A stretch of DNA of 64,000 nt from Bacillota bacterium. Its GTDB lineage: Bacteria; Bacillota; Negativicutes; Sporomusales; CTSoil-080. Position 1 is the stretch's first letter. Every line of letters begins with the position of its first letter. The stretch is from positions 124,001 through 188,000 of the forward strand of contig JAGGAC010000001.1 of the NCBI GenBank assembly GCA_017889635.1, given 5' to 3'. The notes under the pieces were generated by a model. The model did not search any database. It was given only the letters and a program-made list of their open reading frames with translations, and was not told the DNA's origin. Below, piece by piece: positions 8,060 through 16,317 of the stretch. A program made the position numbers and the translations under genes.

Positions 8060-9346
8060 ATGATGGATAAAGGTGCTAAAGCAGCTGTTCCGACACAATA
8101 CAGAGGTTATCAGTGGTTTGTTTTAGCAGCAGGAATTTTAATGATGTTTATTACTTTTATGACTAGTTTAGTATTCGCACCATTAATGGGTGTAATTGCC
8201 AATGGTGTTGGCGTTAGCATAGGTGCTGCATCCTTTGGGTTTATGGGGATAATGATGTTTGCAAATGCTATATTTGTTCTTTTCTGGGGATACCTTGTCG
8301 ATAAAATTGGGATTTTTCGAGTAATTCTCGGAGGGCTTGGAGTGCTATTTGCAACACATCTCTTGTACCCTGTCTTCGGTAATAGTTATAATGCGGTAGT
8401 TGTTCTCCGTGTCCTAACGGCGTTTGGCGGAGCACCTGGACTAATTATGATTGAACCTATTGTATCCCGTTGGATTCCTGTTAAACAGCGAGGCTTTGCT
8501 CTTGGGTTGAATTCTTTATCTGTATTTGGGGCGGTAACTGGTTATATCTTAGGGCCGATGCTTGTAGGCTGGGCTGGTAACTGGCAGGCTGGGCTGGCGT
8601 GGCTGTCTGTTATTATTGGGGCCGCTATTATATATGTTATGGTTGTCGCGTATGCTGTGCGAAACAATCAGCCGACGGTTATGCCAGCTTTAGCGGTTGA
8701 AAGAGTGAGCGCTGATGAGAATTTCCTGAAAATTTTAGGGCGTAACCCGGCGTTTTGGCTGGGATTGGCAGTAATGGCGCTCAGCAATTGGGCCAATAAC
8801 GCCTTTAATGACCTGAGCCCAGGATATTTGGCGGTCGATCCGCCGATAGGGGTAGGCTATGGGCCTGAACAAGCAGGACGCTTGGCCTCGGGAAATATGG
8901 TTGGGATAATGCTGGGGATATTTGTTGGCGGTATTATAATCGATAAAATCTTTAAGGGTAGATCAGGACTATTAGTTATGGTTGGGTTTATAGCAAATTT
9001 GATTTTTTTTAACGGAATTTTGTTTCCAGAGATCCATAGCAATCCGTCTGTTCTCTCAGGGTGGTTGCTCGCAACTGGATTTGTCAATCCTTTTACTGCG
9101 GTTGGAAATCAGTATTTTGCGGTACGAAGCTTTTCTTATCGCATTATTGGCAAAGTTGCAGCAGCATGGACCTGTATTAGCAACTTTGTGGGATCATTTG
9201 GCGTTATGATTGGTTCATATGCTTTGCACACTACCGGAAATTATTACCTGTCGTTTATCATTGTGGCAGTGATTTGTATTCTAGGCTTTATTGCAGCGTT
9301 AGTTTCAAGAGAACGACGTTCAGCTATTGAAACTAATGCTAGGTAA
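8060..9346 (+). CDS. MFS transporter
   Basis: This 428-residue protein has 12 predicted membrane segments. Diagnostic motifs are the loop 2-3 motif GYLVDKIGIFRVILGG (MFS motif A) and RWIPVKQRGFALGL in the region of helices 4-5. It starts at an ATG at 8060 after GAGGAAGG. The gene is divergent from a MarR regulator, which suggests MarR-controlled uptake or efflux. The substrate is not predictable; the sequence is closer in feel to organic-anion carriers than to multidrug pumps, which is only an impression. Confidence 0.85.
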   Translation: MMDKGAKAAVPTQYRGYQWFVLAAGILMMFITFMTSLVFAPLMGVIANGVGVSIGAASFGFMGIMMFANAIFVLFWGYLVDKIGIFRVILGGLGVLFATHLLYPVFGNSYNAVVVLRVLTAFGGAPGLIMIEPIVSRWIPVKQRGFALGLNSLSVFGAVTGYILGPMLVGWAGNWQAGLAWLSVIIGAAIIYVMVVAYAVRNNQPTVMPALAVERVSADENFLKILGRNPAFWLGLAVMALSNWANNAFNDLSPGYLAVDPPIGVGYGPEQAGRLASGNMVGIMLGIFVGGIIIDKIFKGRSGLLVMVGFIANLIFFNGILFPEIHSNPSVLSGWLLATGFVNPFTAVGNQYFAVRSFSYRIIGKVAAAWTCISNFVGSFGVMIGSYALHTTGNYYLSFIIVAVICILGFIAALVSRERRSAIETNAR

Positions 9347-9423
9347 ACAATGCTAAGTATAAGTGGGTTAACTGAGGCATAGACTAAAAATTCAGTTGGG
9401 GCAAGGTAGTTTATAGGACCAAT

Positions 9424-9453
9424 TTGACCATTAACTGGGTTTTGTTGTACAAT
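9424..9453 (+). promoter_or_regulatory. Candidate sigma-A promoter of serC
   Basis: A -35 element TTGACC (9424-9429) and a -10 element TACAAT (9448-9453) are separated by 18 bp, about 60 bp before serC. No T-box or riboswitch is visible here, in contrast to serA. Confidence 0.5.
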
Positions 9454-9514
9454 AACTTTACAGTTAGAACTTTTATTATCATATTATTAACGTTAATGAT
9501 GCAGGAGTGATTTT

Positions 9515-10609
9515 ATGTCAGATTTTAAACGGGCGTATAATTTTAACGCTGGGCCTTCGGCACTGCCGTTAGCGGTACTAGAAAAAGCCCAGGCCGAGTT
9601 GGTAAACTTTAGGGGTTTAGGAATGTCGGTGATGGAAGTGAGTCACCGCAGCAAGGATTTTGAAGCAGTTCATAATCAAACCATCAGCCTAACAAAAGAA
9701 CTATTGTCTATTCCAGAAGACTACGAAGTTCTTTTCCTTCAGGGTGGGGCAAGCCTTCAATTTACGATGGTACCAATGAATTTTCTTCCCCAAGGCAAAA
9801 AAGCCGCTTATGTTATAACTGGCTCATGGTCAGAGAAAGCTTATAAAGAGGGGAAGATGCTGGGCGAGGTTTATGAAGCCGCCAGCGCAAAGGATAGCAA
9901 TTACAACTATATTCCGGCGTTGTCAGAACTAAAGTATGACCAAGACAGCGCATATATTCATATTACGTCAAACAATACTATTTTTGGAACCGAGTGGCAG
10001 GAATTTCCCGATACTGGCAACGTGCCGCTGATTGCGGATATGTCAAGTGACATATTGTCCAAGCCATTTGATGTAAGTAAATTTAGTCTGGTTTATGCCG
10101 GGGCGCAGAAAAATCTCGGCCCTTCAGGGGTAACGGTGGTAATTGTTCGCCGCGATCTGCTTGAAACTGCTAATACCAAAGTGCCGACTATGCTTAGTTA
10201 TGCTACACATGTTAAAAATAATTCGATGTTTAATACTCCGCCGACTTTCGGGATCTATATGATGGGGCTGGTTCTGGAATGGGTTAAAGAGCAGGGCGGA
10301 GTAAAAGCGATCTATAAGCGTAACCAAGACAAAGCAGCCCTCATTTACGATACAATTGATGCTAGCGGCGGATACTATAAAGGTCATGCCCGTCAAGATA
10401 GCCGTTCGCTGATGAATATCACTTTCCGACTGGGAAGTGACGAACTTGAGAAAAAATTCCTTGCTGAAGCAAAGGCCGCCGGCTTTGTTGGACTTAACGG
10501 TCACCGCTCGGTTGGCGGATGCCGCGCCTCGGCTTATAATGCTGTGCCGGTAGAAGCATGCCAAGCTTTGAAAGAATTTATGATTAACTTCCAAAAGGCA
10601 AATGGATAA
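9515..10609 (+). CDS. serC: Phosphoserine aminotransferase
   Basis: SerC converts 3-phosphohydroxypyruvate and glutamate to phosphoserine and 2-oxoglutarate, the second step of serine synthesis; it uses pyridoxal phosphate. The 364-residue length is typical. Visible marks are YNFNAGPSALP at the N-terminus, MEVSHRSKDFE, FLQGGASLQF, the PLP lysine in GAQKNLGPSG (about residue 198) and the C-terminal GHRSVGGCRASAYNAV. SerA, the first enzyme, is 12 kb away at 22748 on the same strand, and no serB is in view, so the pathway is scattered. A terminator follows at 10644. Confidence 0.96.
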   Translation: MSDFKRAYNFNAGPSALPLAVLEKAQAELVNFRGLGMSVMEVSHRSKDFEAVHNQTISLTKELLSIPEDYEVLFLQGGASLQFTMVPMNFLPQGKKAAYVITGSWSEKAYKEGKMLGEVYEAASAKDSNYNYIPALSELKYDQDSAYIHITSNNTIFGTEWQEFPDTGNVPLIADMSSDILSKPFDVSKFSLVYAGAQKNLGPSGVTVVIVRRDLLETANTKVPTMLSYATHVKNNSMFNTPPTFGIYMMGLVLEWVKEQGGVKAIYKRNQDKAALIYDTIDASGGYYKGHARQDSRSLMNITFRLGSDELEKKFLAEAKAAGFVGLNGHRSVGGCRASAYNAVPVEACQALKEFMINFQKANG

Positions 10610-10643
10610 ATAAAAAGCCTAACCCAAAATTTTAAGCCTAATT

Positions 10644-10682
10644 AAGATGGGAAGCGCGTACAAAAATTCGCTTCCCATCTTT
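10644..10682 (+). terminator. Intrinsic terminator after serC
   Basis: Arms AAGATGGGAAGCG and CGCTTCCCATCTT form a perfect 13-bp stem 34 bp after the serC stop. The T-run after it is weak. Confidence 0.7.
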
Positions 10683-10759
10683 GTCAATTGATATGGTCTG
10701 ATTAGATTTCCGTATAATCTTTATATGTAATAATATTGGGCATAAATGAATTTTACATC

Positions 10760-10789
10760 AATCCCTGGACTTTTCGAAGTCTGGGGATT
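10760..10789 (+). terminator. Second terminator; may end a short RNA
   Basis: AATCCCTGGACT pairs with AGTCTGGGGATT (two G-T pairs) and is followed by GTTTTTAT. A TTGATA...TATAAT pair with 19-bp spacing lies about 60-90 bp upstream (near 10685-10716), so the piece could be an independent short transcript of about 70 nt. No protein is encoded. Confidence 0.55.
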
Positions 10790-10803
10790 GTTTTTATATC
10801 GTT

Positions 10804-10853
10804 AAAAGCCTGTAAGACTTTGCTTTTTGGGGGGCGGATTCTTACAGGCTTTT
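10804..10853. repeat. 14-bp perfect inverted repeat
   Basis: AAAAGCCTGTAAGA (10804-10817) and its exact complement (10840-10853) flank a 22-nt loop with a G-run. It is the third hairpin within 210 bp. From 10854 to 11105 I see no gene, only AT-rich promoter-like DNA. Confidence 0.6.
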
Positions 10854-11105
10854 AATGCTCGAATTTATATGTAAAAAGGGGATGCCGGGGCCTGGATAGT
10901 TTGCCTGGAGTTTATGCTGATACTAGCGCACTTGCGTATTGTTGAAGGCGTTGCAGGGTTGGTGGTAGTCGGGTGAAGATATTCAAAATGTGAACAGCTG
11001 ATTTTTAATTATTTTATTTATATTTATGTTCGTTTTATTGATAGCAATATTATTATTTATATAATGAGAAGGAGCAAGCTCTATATATTTGGGAGGGGAT
11101 AGTTA

Positions 11106-12044
11106 ATGAATATATTACTTGCTGGTGGTGCTGGCGATGTTGGGACGCATTTGAACGATTTTTTTTGTCGCTCCGGGCATCAGGTAGTTATAGTTGACAA
11201 GCAGCAGTACGTTTCAGCAGGATTATTGGCTGACAATGTAACCTTTTATGAAAAAGATCTTACGGATGCTTATGCTTTAAAAAGAATAGTTACTGATCAT
11301 GCAATCGATGTAATTGTTGACTTGGCCTGGAGTTTTGCTGATAACCCGAGGGTATTATTTGAACAAGATATTGTTGGTCAGATTAATTTAATGGAGGCGG
11401 CGGTCGAAGGCGGAGTGAAACGTTTTATATATACGAGTACGGCTGGAGTGTATGGAACGCCTATGCTTCAGCCAATAGTTGAGGAGCAAACGTGCCGACC
11501 GGAACTGGCACGCAAGCCGCTATATTCTGTTGCTAAGTTGGCGGCAGAACAATTAGGATTGGCCTGGGGAGTACAATATAAGCTACTGGCGACAGTAATT
11601 CGTTTTTGGTGGGCTTTTGGCGATACTATCGGTGGCAAACATTTACGAGCATTGGTGGAGGCTGCGTTGAAAGATGAGCCAATAAGGCTGGTGGCTGGTG
11701 CTGGCGGTGCTTTTACCAGTATGGACGATTTGGCTGTAAGTGTAGAATTAGCGGCTGGTAAGGAGGCGGCTATAGGTCAGACGTATAATATTGCCAGCTT
11801 ATTTCTTACTTGGCAAGAAATAAGTGCTATGCTTATTGAACTAACGGGGTCGAAGTCACAGGTTGTAATGGTGGATTCATCAATATGGAGCGGGCCGGCT
11901 TTTTTGGCTGAAAGATGGCAGCTTAGTTGGGAGAAGGTCGCACGAGAACTAGGATATAAGCCTTTGATTAAGCCTGACCAAGCAAAAGTTTCTTTTCAGC
12001 GGGCGTTAGCACACTGTGTTGATCAAGTCCGCGAACACATGTAA
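11106..12044 (+). CDS. NAD-dependent epimerase/dehydratase (extended SDR)
   Basis: This 312-residue protein shows the extended short-chain dehydrogenase plan: a Rossmann glycine motif at the N-terminus (LLAGGAGDVGTH, fitting GxxGxxG), the acidic residue ending strand 2 (VVIVDK), the active-site strand RFIYTSTAGVYG and the catalytic YSVAKLAAE (Y-x-x-x-K). It probably acts on a nucleotide sugar or similar substrate; the substrate is not predictable. It stands alone, 110 bp before an exported protein gene, and starts after GGGAGGGG. Confidence 0.85.
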   Translation: MNILLAGGAGDVGTHLNDFFCRSGHQVVIVDKQQYVSAGLLADNVTFYEKDLTDAYALKRIVTDHAIDVIVDLAWSFADNPRVLFEQDIVGQINLMEAAVEGGVKRFIYTSTAGVYGTPMLQPIVEEQTCRPELARKPLYSVAKLAAEQLGLAWGVQYKLLATVIRFWWAFGDTIGGKHLRALVEAALKDEPIRLVAGAGGAFTSMDDLAVSVELAAGKEAAIGQTYNIASLFLTWQEISAMLIELTGSKSQVVMVDSSIWSGPAFLAERWQLSWEKVARELGYKPLIKPDQAKVSFQRALAHCVDQVREHM

Positions 12045-12157
12045 TAATATTTTTTCGAGAGCATCTTTTTCATCTAGTTGGAATATGAAGGTGAATGTCT
12101 GTTTTTGTCGAAATATAAAATAACTAATTTGAAAGAAAAACTATACCAAAGAGGTGA

Positions 12158-12841
12158 ATGGTGTTGGGAATATTTGAAAAGTCTTTAATTAGATGGTTAG
12201 CAAGTGTATTTCTTGTTTTAGCGGTAATGACAAGTTTAATAAGTATAGTTGCGGCTAACTCACAAGAGCAACCATTAGCACAAGGAGATACAACAACTTT
12301 CACTGTTCGAACTACAAATGGCAATATATTAGTGGGGGCTCGGGTGATATTCCGGGCGGGGGATGCTGAGAGAGATGGATATACAGATTCAGAGGGTAAG
12401 GTAACTTTTGATACTTCATCTATGTATGCTGTTAGTGGCTCATATACATTAGATTTTGATTATATTTATGTAAGTGGTAATGCAAAAAGAGGTCAAAATA
12501 ATATAATAAAAGTTTCAATGCCTTATGTTATGAGATATACCTGTAAGTTTACGAGTAACATGTTCATATTAGCTCCTTATATACAAGCTTCTAATTTAAA
12601 TAAAGTGCAGAAGGTTTTATGTCGGATAGGGAAAGAGGTTATAATTGAGATGCCAAAATCTGATTGGAATTGGGTTATAAATATCCCTTACGGGCCCCTT
12701 GCCGTCGTAGGGCAAAAAATTATTTTTACCAATGCTGATCGCAGTGATGCATTAGAAGCCCAAAGAATAAAAGGTACACCTGAAAATTGGTATAAACAAA
12801 TCTACAAAGGTAAAAATTTACATATGATTGATTTGCCATAA
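12158..12841 (+). CDS. Membrane-anchored or exported protein with Ig-like domain
   Basis: This 227-residue protein has one hydrophobic segment (residues 13-33, WLASVFLVLAVMTSLISIVA) that is either a signal peptide or an anchor. Residues 45-105 (TTFTVRTTNGNILVGARVIF ... DGYTDSEGKVTFDTS) look like a carboxypeptidase-regulatory or Ig-like fold. The remainder is unrecognised. The gene is more AT-rich than its neighbours, which may mean transfer. ATG at 12158 lies only 3 bp after GAGGTG; the GTG or TTG just after it would have better spacing. Confidence 0.6.
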   Translation: MVLGIFEKSLIRWLASVFLVLAVMTSLISIVAANSQEQPLAQGDTTTFTVRTTNGNILVGARVIFRAGDAERDGYTDSEGKVTFDTSSMYAVSGSYTLDFDYIYVSGNAKRGQNNIIKVSMPYVMRYTCKFTSNMFILAPYIQASNLNKVQKVLCRIGKEVIIEMPKSDWNWVINIPYGPLAVVGQKIIFTNADRSDALEAQRIKGTPENWYKQIYKGKNLHMIDLP

Positions 12842-12860
12842 AGATAAAAAGAAAGCTAGA

Positions 12861-12903
12861 AAAAGGAGCGGAGCCTACTTATTGCGGGCCGGCTTCTTTT
12901 TTT
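12861..12903 (+). terminator. Intrinsic terminator
   Basis: AAAAGGAGC (12861-12869) pairs with GCTTCTTTT (12892-12900) and is followed by further T residues. Confidence 0.5.
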
Positions 12904-12975
12904 AGACATGTGGCCGGTTATGTTGGATTGGTTACAAAAGTATTAAGTTAAGGCTTGTATACAAATTAACATAAA

Positions 12976-13003
12976 AAGGGATTTAGCATTAGCTAAATCC
13001 CTT
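12976..13003 (-). terminator. Terminator of the tRNA-Thr gene
   Basis: A 12-bp perfect stem (AAGGGATTTAGC and its complement) is followed on the minus strand by TTTTTATG. It lies 9 bp beyond the tRNA 3' end. Confidence 0.8.
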
Positions 13004-13011
13004 AATTTTGC

Positions 13012-13087
13012 TGGAGCCGAGAGTCGGACTCGAACCGACGACCTGCGCATTACGAATGCGCTGCTCTACCAGCTGAGCTATATCGGC
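13012..13087 (-). tRNA. tRNA-Thr (anticodon CGT)
   Basis: A 76-nt cloverleaf with encoded CCA. The anticodon stem is GCGCA/TGCGC around the loop TTCGTAA, giving anticodon CGT, which reads ACG. The D arm (GCTCAGCTGGTAGAGC) and T arm (GTCGG TTCGAGT CCGAC) are regular. The acceptor stem GCCGATA/TCTCGGC has one T-C mismatch at pair 6-67, otherwise it is intact. Confidence 0.95.
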
Positions 13088-13156
13088 AATTTTTACGACT
13101 CTAATTTTAACGGTTTAGGATGAAAAAGTCAACAGGTTTAATAAATATGTGTGTTA

Positions 13157-13600
13157 CTAGGTCGGGTCATCTTGTACTGCTTCCAGGATGATTCCATCCG
13201 GATCACGAAAATACATGGTCCAGCCAAAGCCAATATGTTGGGGAGCGCAGTGCAACTGTACTCCATTGGCCATAAGCTTATGATAAAGTTCATGCAAGTT
13301 ATCTGTCTTAAAGCAGACGTGAGCAGCGCCGATATTGCTGGCTTTATTGTCGACCAGTGGTTTTCCGGTAGGTGTGAACTGAACAAATTCGATTCGATAA
13401 TTATTTCCAATACTCATGAAAACAAGCCTTTGCTCTGTATTAGGGCATCCAGTCACCTTGTCGGCTTCCGGTCCTTTGAAAACAACGCCTTCGGCTGCCG
13501 AATCCCAATCTACCTTCATTCCAAGGATATCCCGATAGAAAGCAATTGTTCTTTCCATGTTGCTTACTGTAAAACAGGCATGGTCGATGCTATAAATCAT
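13157..13600 (-). CDS. VOC (glyoxalase/dioxygenase) family protein
   Basis: This 147-residue protein has two beta-alpha-beta-beta-beta modules of the vicinal oxygen chelate fold: YSIDHACFTVSNMERTIAFY at the start and GAAHVCFKTDNLHELYHKL in the second half, ending DPDGIILEAVQ. Candidate metal ligands are His7, Glu in IEFVQ, His in AAHVC and Glu in LEAVQ. Typical members are lactoylglutathione lyase-like or bleomycin-resistance-like. The substrate is unknown. It is 69 bp downstream of the tRNA-Thr 5' end and divergent from a LysR gene. Confidence 0.85.
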   Translation of the reverse strand: MIYSIDHACFTVSNMERTIAFYRDILGMKVDWDSAAEGVVFKGPEADKVTGCPNTEQRLVFMSIGNNYRIEFVQFTPTGKPLVDNKASNIGAAHVCFKTDNLHELYHKLMANGVQLHCAPQHIGFGWTMYFRDPDGIILEAVQDDPT

Positions 13601-13951
13601 GGCTGTTCCTCCCGCTTGATTATTTTAAGACTTAAATAGGTTATAGTAATTTTCCCTTCCGGTACTAGTGCTGTTTTGATCCTGTATAAATGAAGATTTA
13701 CAATTAGAATTTTTATAGTAGAACACTTATGTTTACTATTATCTTTTGTATGATATACTCTTAATAAGAATAATGTTTAGTCAAATGGTTTCCTGAATCA
13801 GCTCAGTAGTTTTCTGATCCATTTAAACTTTCAGAATAAAATGCAATTTTAATTATAAGTTAAATATACAATGGACAGCTGTAATTGTAAAATATAGATT
13901 GCAGTGTTTTGATATAAGAAAAACTGATAATCACTTTTGAGAGGAATAGGC
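13601..13951. other. Intergenic region between VOC and LysR genes
   Basis: A 350-bp AT-rich divergent promoter region. I see no reading frame with a Shine-Dalgarno site, no stable hairpin and no RNA motif. A LysR box (T-N11-A) may be present but cannot be picked out with confidence. Confidence 0.5.
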
Positions 13952-14887
13952 ATGATGATACTTACTCAGTTACATTACTTCAGGGTTATCGCCAGGGAGC
14001 AGAATATTACAATTGCGGCACAGAAACTTCATATTTCTCAATCAGCTCTTAGTCAAACAATATCGAAGCTTGAAGGAAACTTAGGCGTTCCGCTGTTTGA
14101 GCGAAGAAAGGGAAAAATCAGTCTTACTCCGATTGGGGAAGTTTTTTGCGAATATGTTGAACGTTCTTTGGCTGAATTAGATAATGGTATTAATATGGCT
14201 AGAAGGCTTTACGCCCATGGTAAGAGACAAATTTCTGTGTCATCATCTATTCATAGTTTTTTGAACGAATTATTAATAGCCTTTTATTTAGAAAATCCGG
14301 AAATAAGTATTCGGCAATTTCATTATCAAGATAATCAAATTGCCGAGCAATTAGTTAACAATGAAATTGACTTTGCTATAGTTACTGCTCCGATTAACAA
14401 TCCACTAATTGAATGGGAGTCTATGCTTGAAGTCGAAATATTTGTGTTGGTAAGTGATAAACACCGGCTTGCAAATAGAAAACAGGTTTCAATAAACGAG
14501 CTTCAAAACGAAAGATTTTTATGCCACTATGCGGGTGGTTTAAATAGAGAAATAACAGAAAGAATATGCGCTAATGCGGGTTTCACGCCTAATTTTGTCC
14601 TGGAAGGCAATGAGGATGCACTAATCGTAGATTTTTTGGATGCGGATTTGGGAATTTCATTTATTCCTTCTTATGCCGTTATAAAGATGAAGCGGGAGCT
14701 TCACGTTTCTCCTACAAAGGCAATTCGTTTAGAAGAGCAGTCATATACGGCATCAATCGGTATCGCCAAAAGAAAAGGACGCGTTTTTTCAAAAGATACT
14801 ACGAAGTTTAATGACTTTGTTAAGACGTCTTTCGTCGAACTTAACCGTGAGGTGCAAGAATATATACAGACTAATTATGTTGATTAA
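13952..14887 (+). CDS. LysR-family transcriptional regulator
   Basis: The start ATG at 13952 follows AGAGGA; an in-frame TTG at 13937 is less likely. Residues 1-60 form the LysR winged helix (QLHYFRVIAREQNITIAAQK, LHISQSALSQTISKLEGNLG, PLFERRKGKISLTPIG). Residues 90-300 form the periplasmic-binding-protein-like effector domain. The length (311 residues) is typical. The regulated gene is not evident: the divergent neighbour is a VOC protein, and the next plus-strand gene is a small protein. Confidence 0.9.
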   Translation: MMILTQLHYFRVIAREQNITIAAQKLHISQSALSQTISKLEGNLGVPLFERRKGKISLTPIGEVFCEYVERSLAELDNGINMARRLYAHGKRQISVSSSIHSFLNELLIAFYLENPEISIRQFHYQDNQIAEQLVNNEIDFAIVTAPINNPLIEWESMLEVEIFVLVSDKHRLANRKQVSINELQNERFLCHYAGGLNREITERICANAGFTPNFVLEGNEDALIVDFLDADLGISFIPSYAVIKMKRELHVSPTKAIRLEEQSYTASIGIAKRKGRVFSKDTTKFNDFVKTSFVELNREVQEYIQTNYVD

Positions 14888-15105
14888 CTTGATTGATAGT
14901 AGTTTTACCTAGGCCGGGATTCTCTATAAATAATGCAACTCCCAAGAGCATTTTTAATGGTAATTTTGTATGATTTCAATAGTTAATCTGTTTAAATAGT
15001 TTTTGCTTGTTAACATCTAGCAACAGATTAACCAACTATTTCTACAAGACAATCGCCCTTTGGTCTGGTAGACTATAGATAACCTTAGCGAAAGGGGAGA
15101 ACGCA

Positions 15106-15270
15106 TTGACTGTATACGATGTGCTTGATAAGCTAGACAAAGACCTTGCAGACTGCGATGAGACCATAAAACGTTCTCGCCGCTCTAAAACAGTCATCCA
15201 TCTAGTTAGGGCCACAGAACGGAAGAAAGTATTGAATAAGTTGAAAAGCTATATTCTAACTAATCATTAG
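15106..15270 (+). CDS. Small basic protein, 54 aa
   Basis: A short gene with a TTG start at 15106, preceded by AAAGGGGAG with 5-6 bp spacing, and closed by its own terminator. The product (MTVYDVLDKLDKDLADCDET, then IKRSRRSKTVIHLVRATERK) is helical, acidic at the front and basic at the back. I do not recognise the family. The independent ribosome site and terminator argue that it is real. Confidence 0.6.
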   Translation: MTVYDVLDKLDKDLADCDETIKRSRRSKTVIHLVRATERKKVLNKLKSYILTNH

Positions 15271-15274
15271 ATAG

Positions 15275-15304
15275 AACGACCGGAGGCTTGTCCGGTCGTT
15301 TTTT
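15275..15304 (+). terminator. Intrinsic terminator
   Basis: AACGACCGGA pairs with TCCGGTCGTT around a 6-nt loop, followed by TTTT, 5 bp after the small gene at 15106. Confidence 0.85.
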
Positions 15305-15423
15305 GCTATAGTAAATGTATCATTGAATGCATGTTCAGGATTGCGGTTAGGTGGATTGCATGCATTGACACCGTAGGGTAGAAGCGATATACTTAAAATA
15401 AGTAATATGTTAATACTGTACTC

Positions 15424-15543
15424 TGAAGGGGAGTAGCTTGGATAGGCTGAGTCAACATACTGATGGAAACATCTGGCTCTGCCGTCGGCGGATGCGGCGA
15501 TTAGCGAGACCTTTAGTGTGACCGTTTTTTTTTGGTCATACTA
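15424..15543 (+). promoter_or_regulatory. yybP-ykoY-type manganese riboswitch plus expression platform
   Basis: The leader contains GGGGAGTAGC (15428-15437), ATACTGATG, CTGGCTCTGCCG and GCGAGACCTTTAG in the order expected for the yybP-ykoY aptamer; the first and last elements pair through AAGG/CCTT. This class binds Mn2+ and controls Mn exporters, including UPF0016 and TerC proteins. The next gene is UPF0016. Immediately after the aptamer, TAGTGTGACC (15514-15523) can pair with GGTCATACTA (15534-15543), with a run of nine T in the loop. The gene starts 57 bp later. Confidence 0.85.
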
Positions 15544-15600
15544 AATATGGGCTCGTTTTTATTTTGTGAAAAGGGTGCAGACAAACTTAGGAGGGTGATT

Positions 15601-16254
15601 ATGGTAGCATTTATGACAGCGTTGATTTTTGTTATTTTAGCTGAAATGGGGGATAAGACGCAGTTGTTAGCGATGGCGTTCGCTACACGGTATCGGTGGC
15701 AGACGGTAATGTGGGGAGTTTTTGCGGCTACGCTATTAAATCATTTATTGGCTGTGCTTGTAGGCAGCTATTTGACCCGAATTATACCGTTAAATTATAT
15801 TGAAATTGCTGCTGCCGTTTCCTTTATTATATTTGGGTTATGGACAATTCGCGGTGATGAACTAGCTGGTGAGGATAAAGTAAGTAACTATAGCCCATTT
15901 TGGACGGTATGTATTGCCTTTTTTCTTGCCGAGATGGGGGACAAGACCCAATTAGCAACTGTTGCGTTGGCTGCTCAATTCAATACCATATTACCGGTGT
16001 GGGCTGGTACAACTGCTGGTATGATGGTTGCTGATGGGATAGGGATTATTGTCGGAGTGGTATTATGTAAAAGAATACCTGAGAAGATTGTAAAATGGAT
16101 CTCTGCACTGATTTTTATCTTATTTGGCTTTTATGGTCTTTATGAATCAGTGCCAATTCATTTTTTGACAACGACTAATATTATTGCAGTACTAGCATTG
16201 ATGACTGTAGCCGTCTATGTGATAGCTCGACGAGGCGGTGGATCAACTATATAG
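15601..16254 (+). CDS. UPF0016 (TMEM165/Gdt1) family Mn/Ca transporter
   Basis: I place the start at the ATG at 15601, which follows AGGAGGG; the upstream in-frame TTG at 15532 lies in the riboswitch region. The 217-residue product has six membrane segments in two repeats, each with the family motif E-x-G-D-K-T: LAEMGDKTQLLAMAFA and LAEMGDKTQLATVALA. Family members export Mn2+ or Ca2+ from the cytosol. The yybP-ykoY riboswitch upstream strongly supports Mn2+ as the signal and probably the substrate. Confidence 0.92.
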   Translation: MVAFMTALIFVILAEMGDKTQLLAMAFATRYRWQTVMWGVFAATLLNHLLAVLVGSYLTRIIPLNYIEIAAAVSFIIFGLWTIRGDELAGEDKVSNYSPFWTVCIAFFLAEMGDKTQLATVALAAQFNTILPVWAGTTAGMMVADGIGIIVGVVLCKRIPEKIVKWISALIFILFGFYGLYESVPIHFLTTTNIIAVLALMTVAVYVIARRGGGSTI

Positions 16255-16264
16255 ATAAATATAC

Positions 16265-16312
16265 AAAAGGGGCAGCTTCATAAGCTTTATGCTTATGAAG
16301 CTGCCCCTTTTT
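16265..16312. terminator. Bidirectional terminator
   Basis: A 21-bp stem beginning AAAAGGGGCAGCTTCATAAG with loop TTTAT has T-runs on both strands. It closes the UPF0016 gene and the convergent ppdK operon. Confidence 0.9.
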
Positions 16313-16317
16313 AAAAA

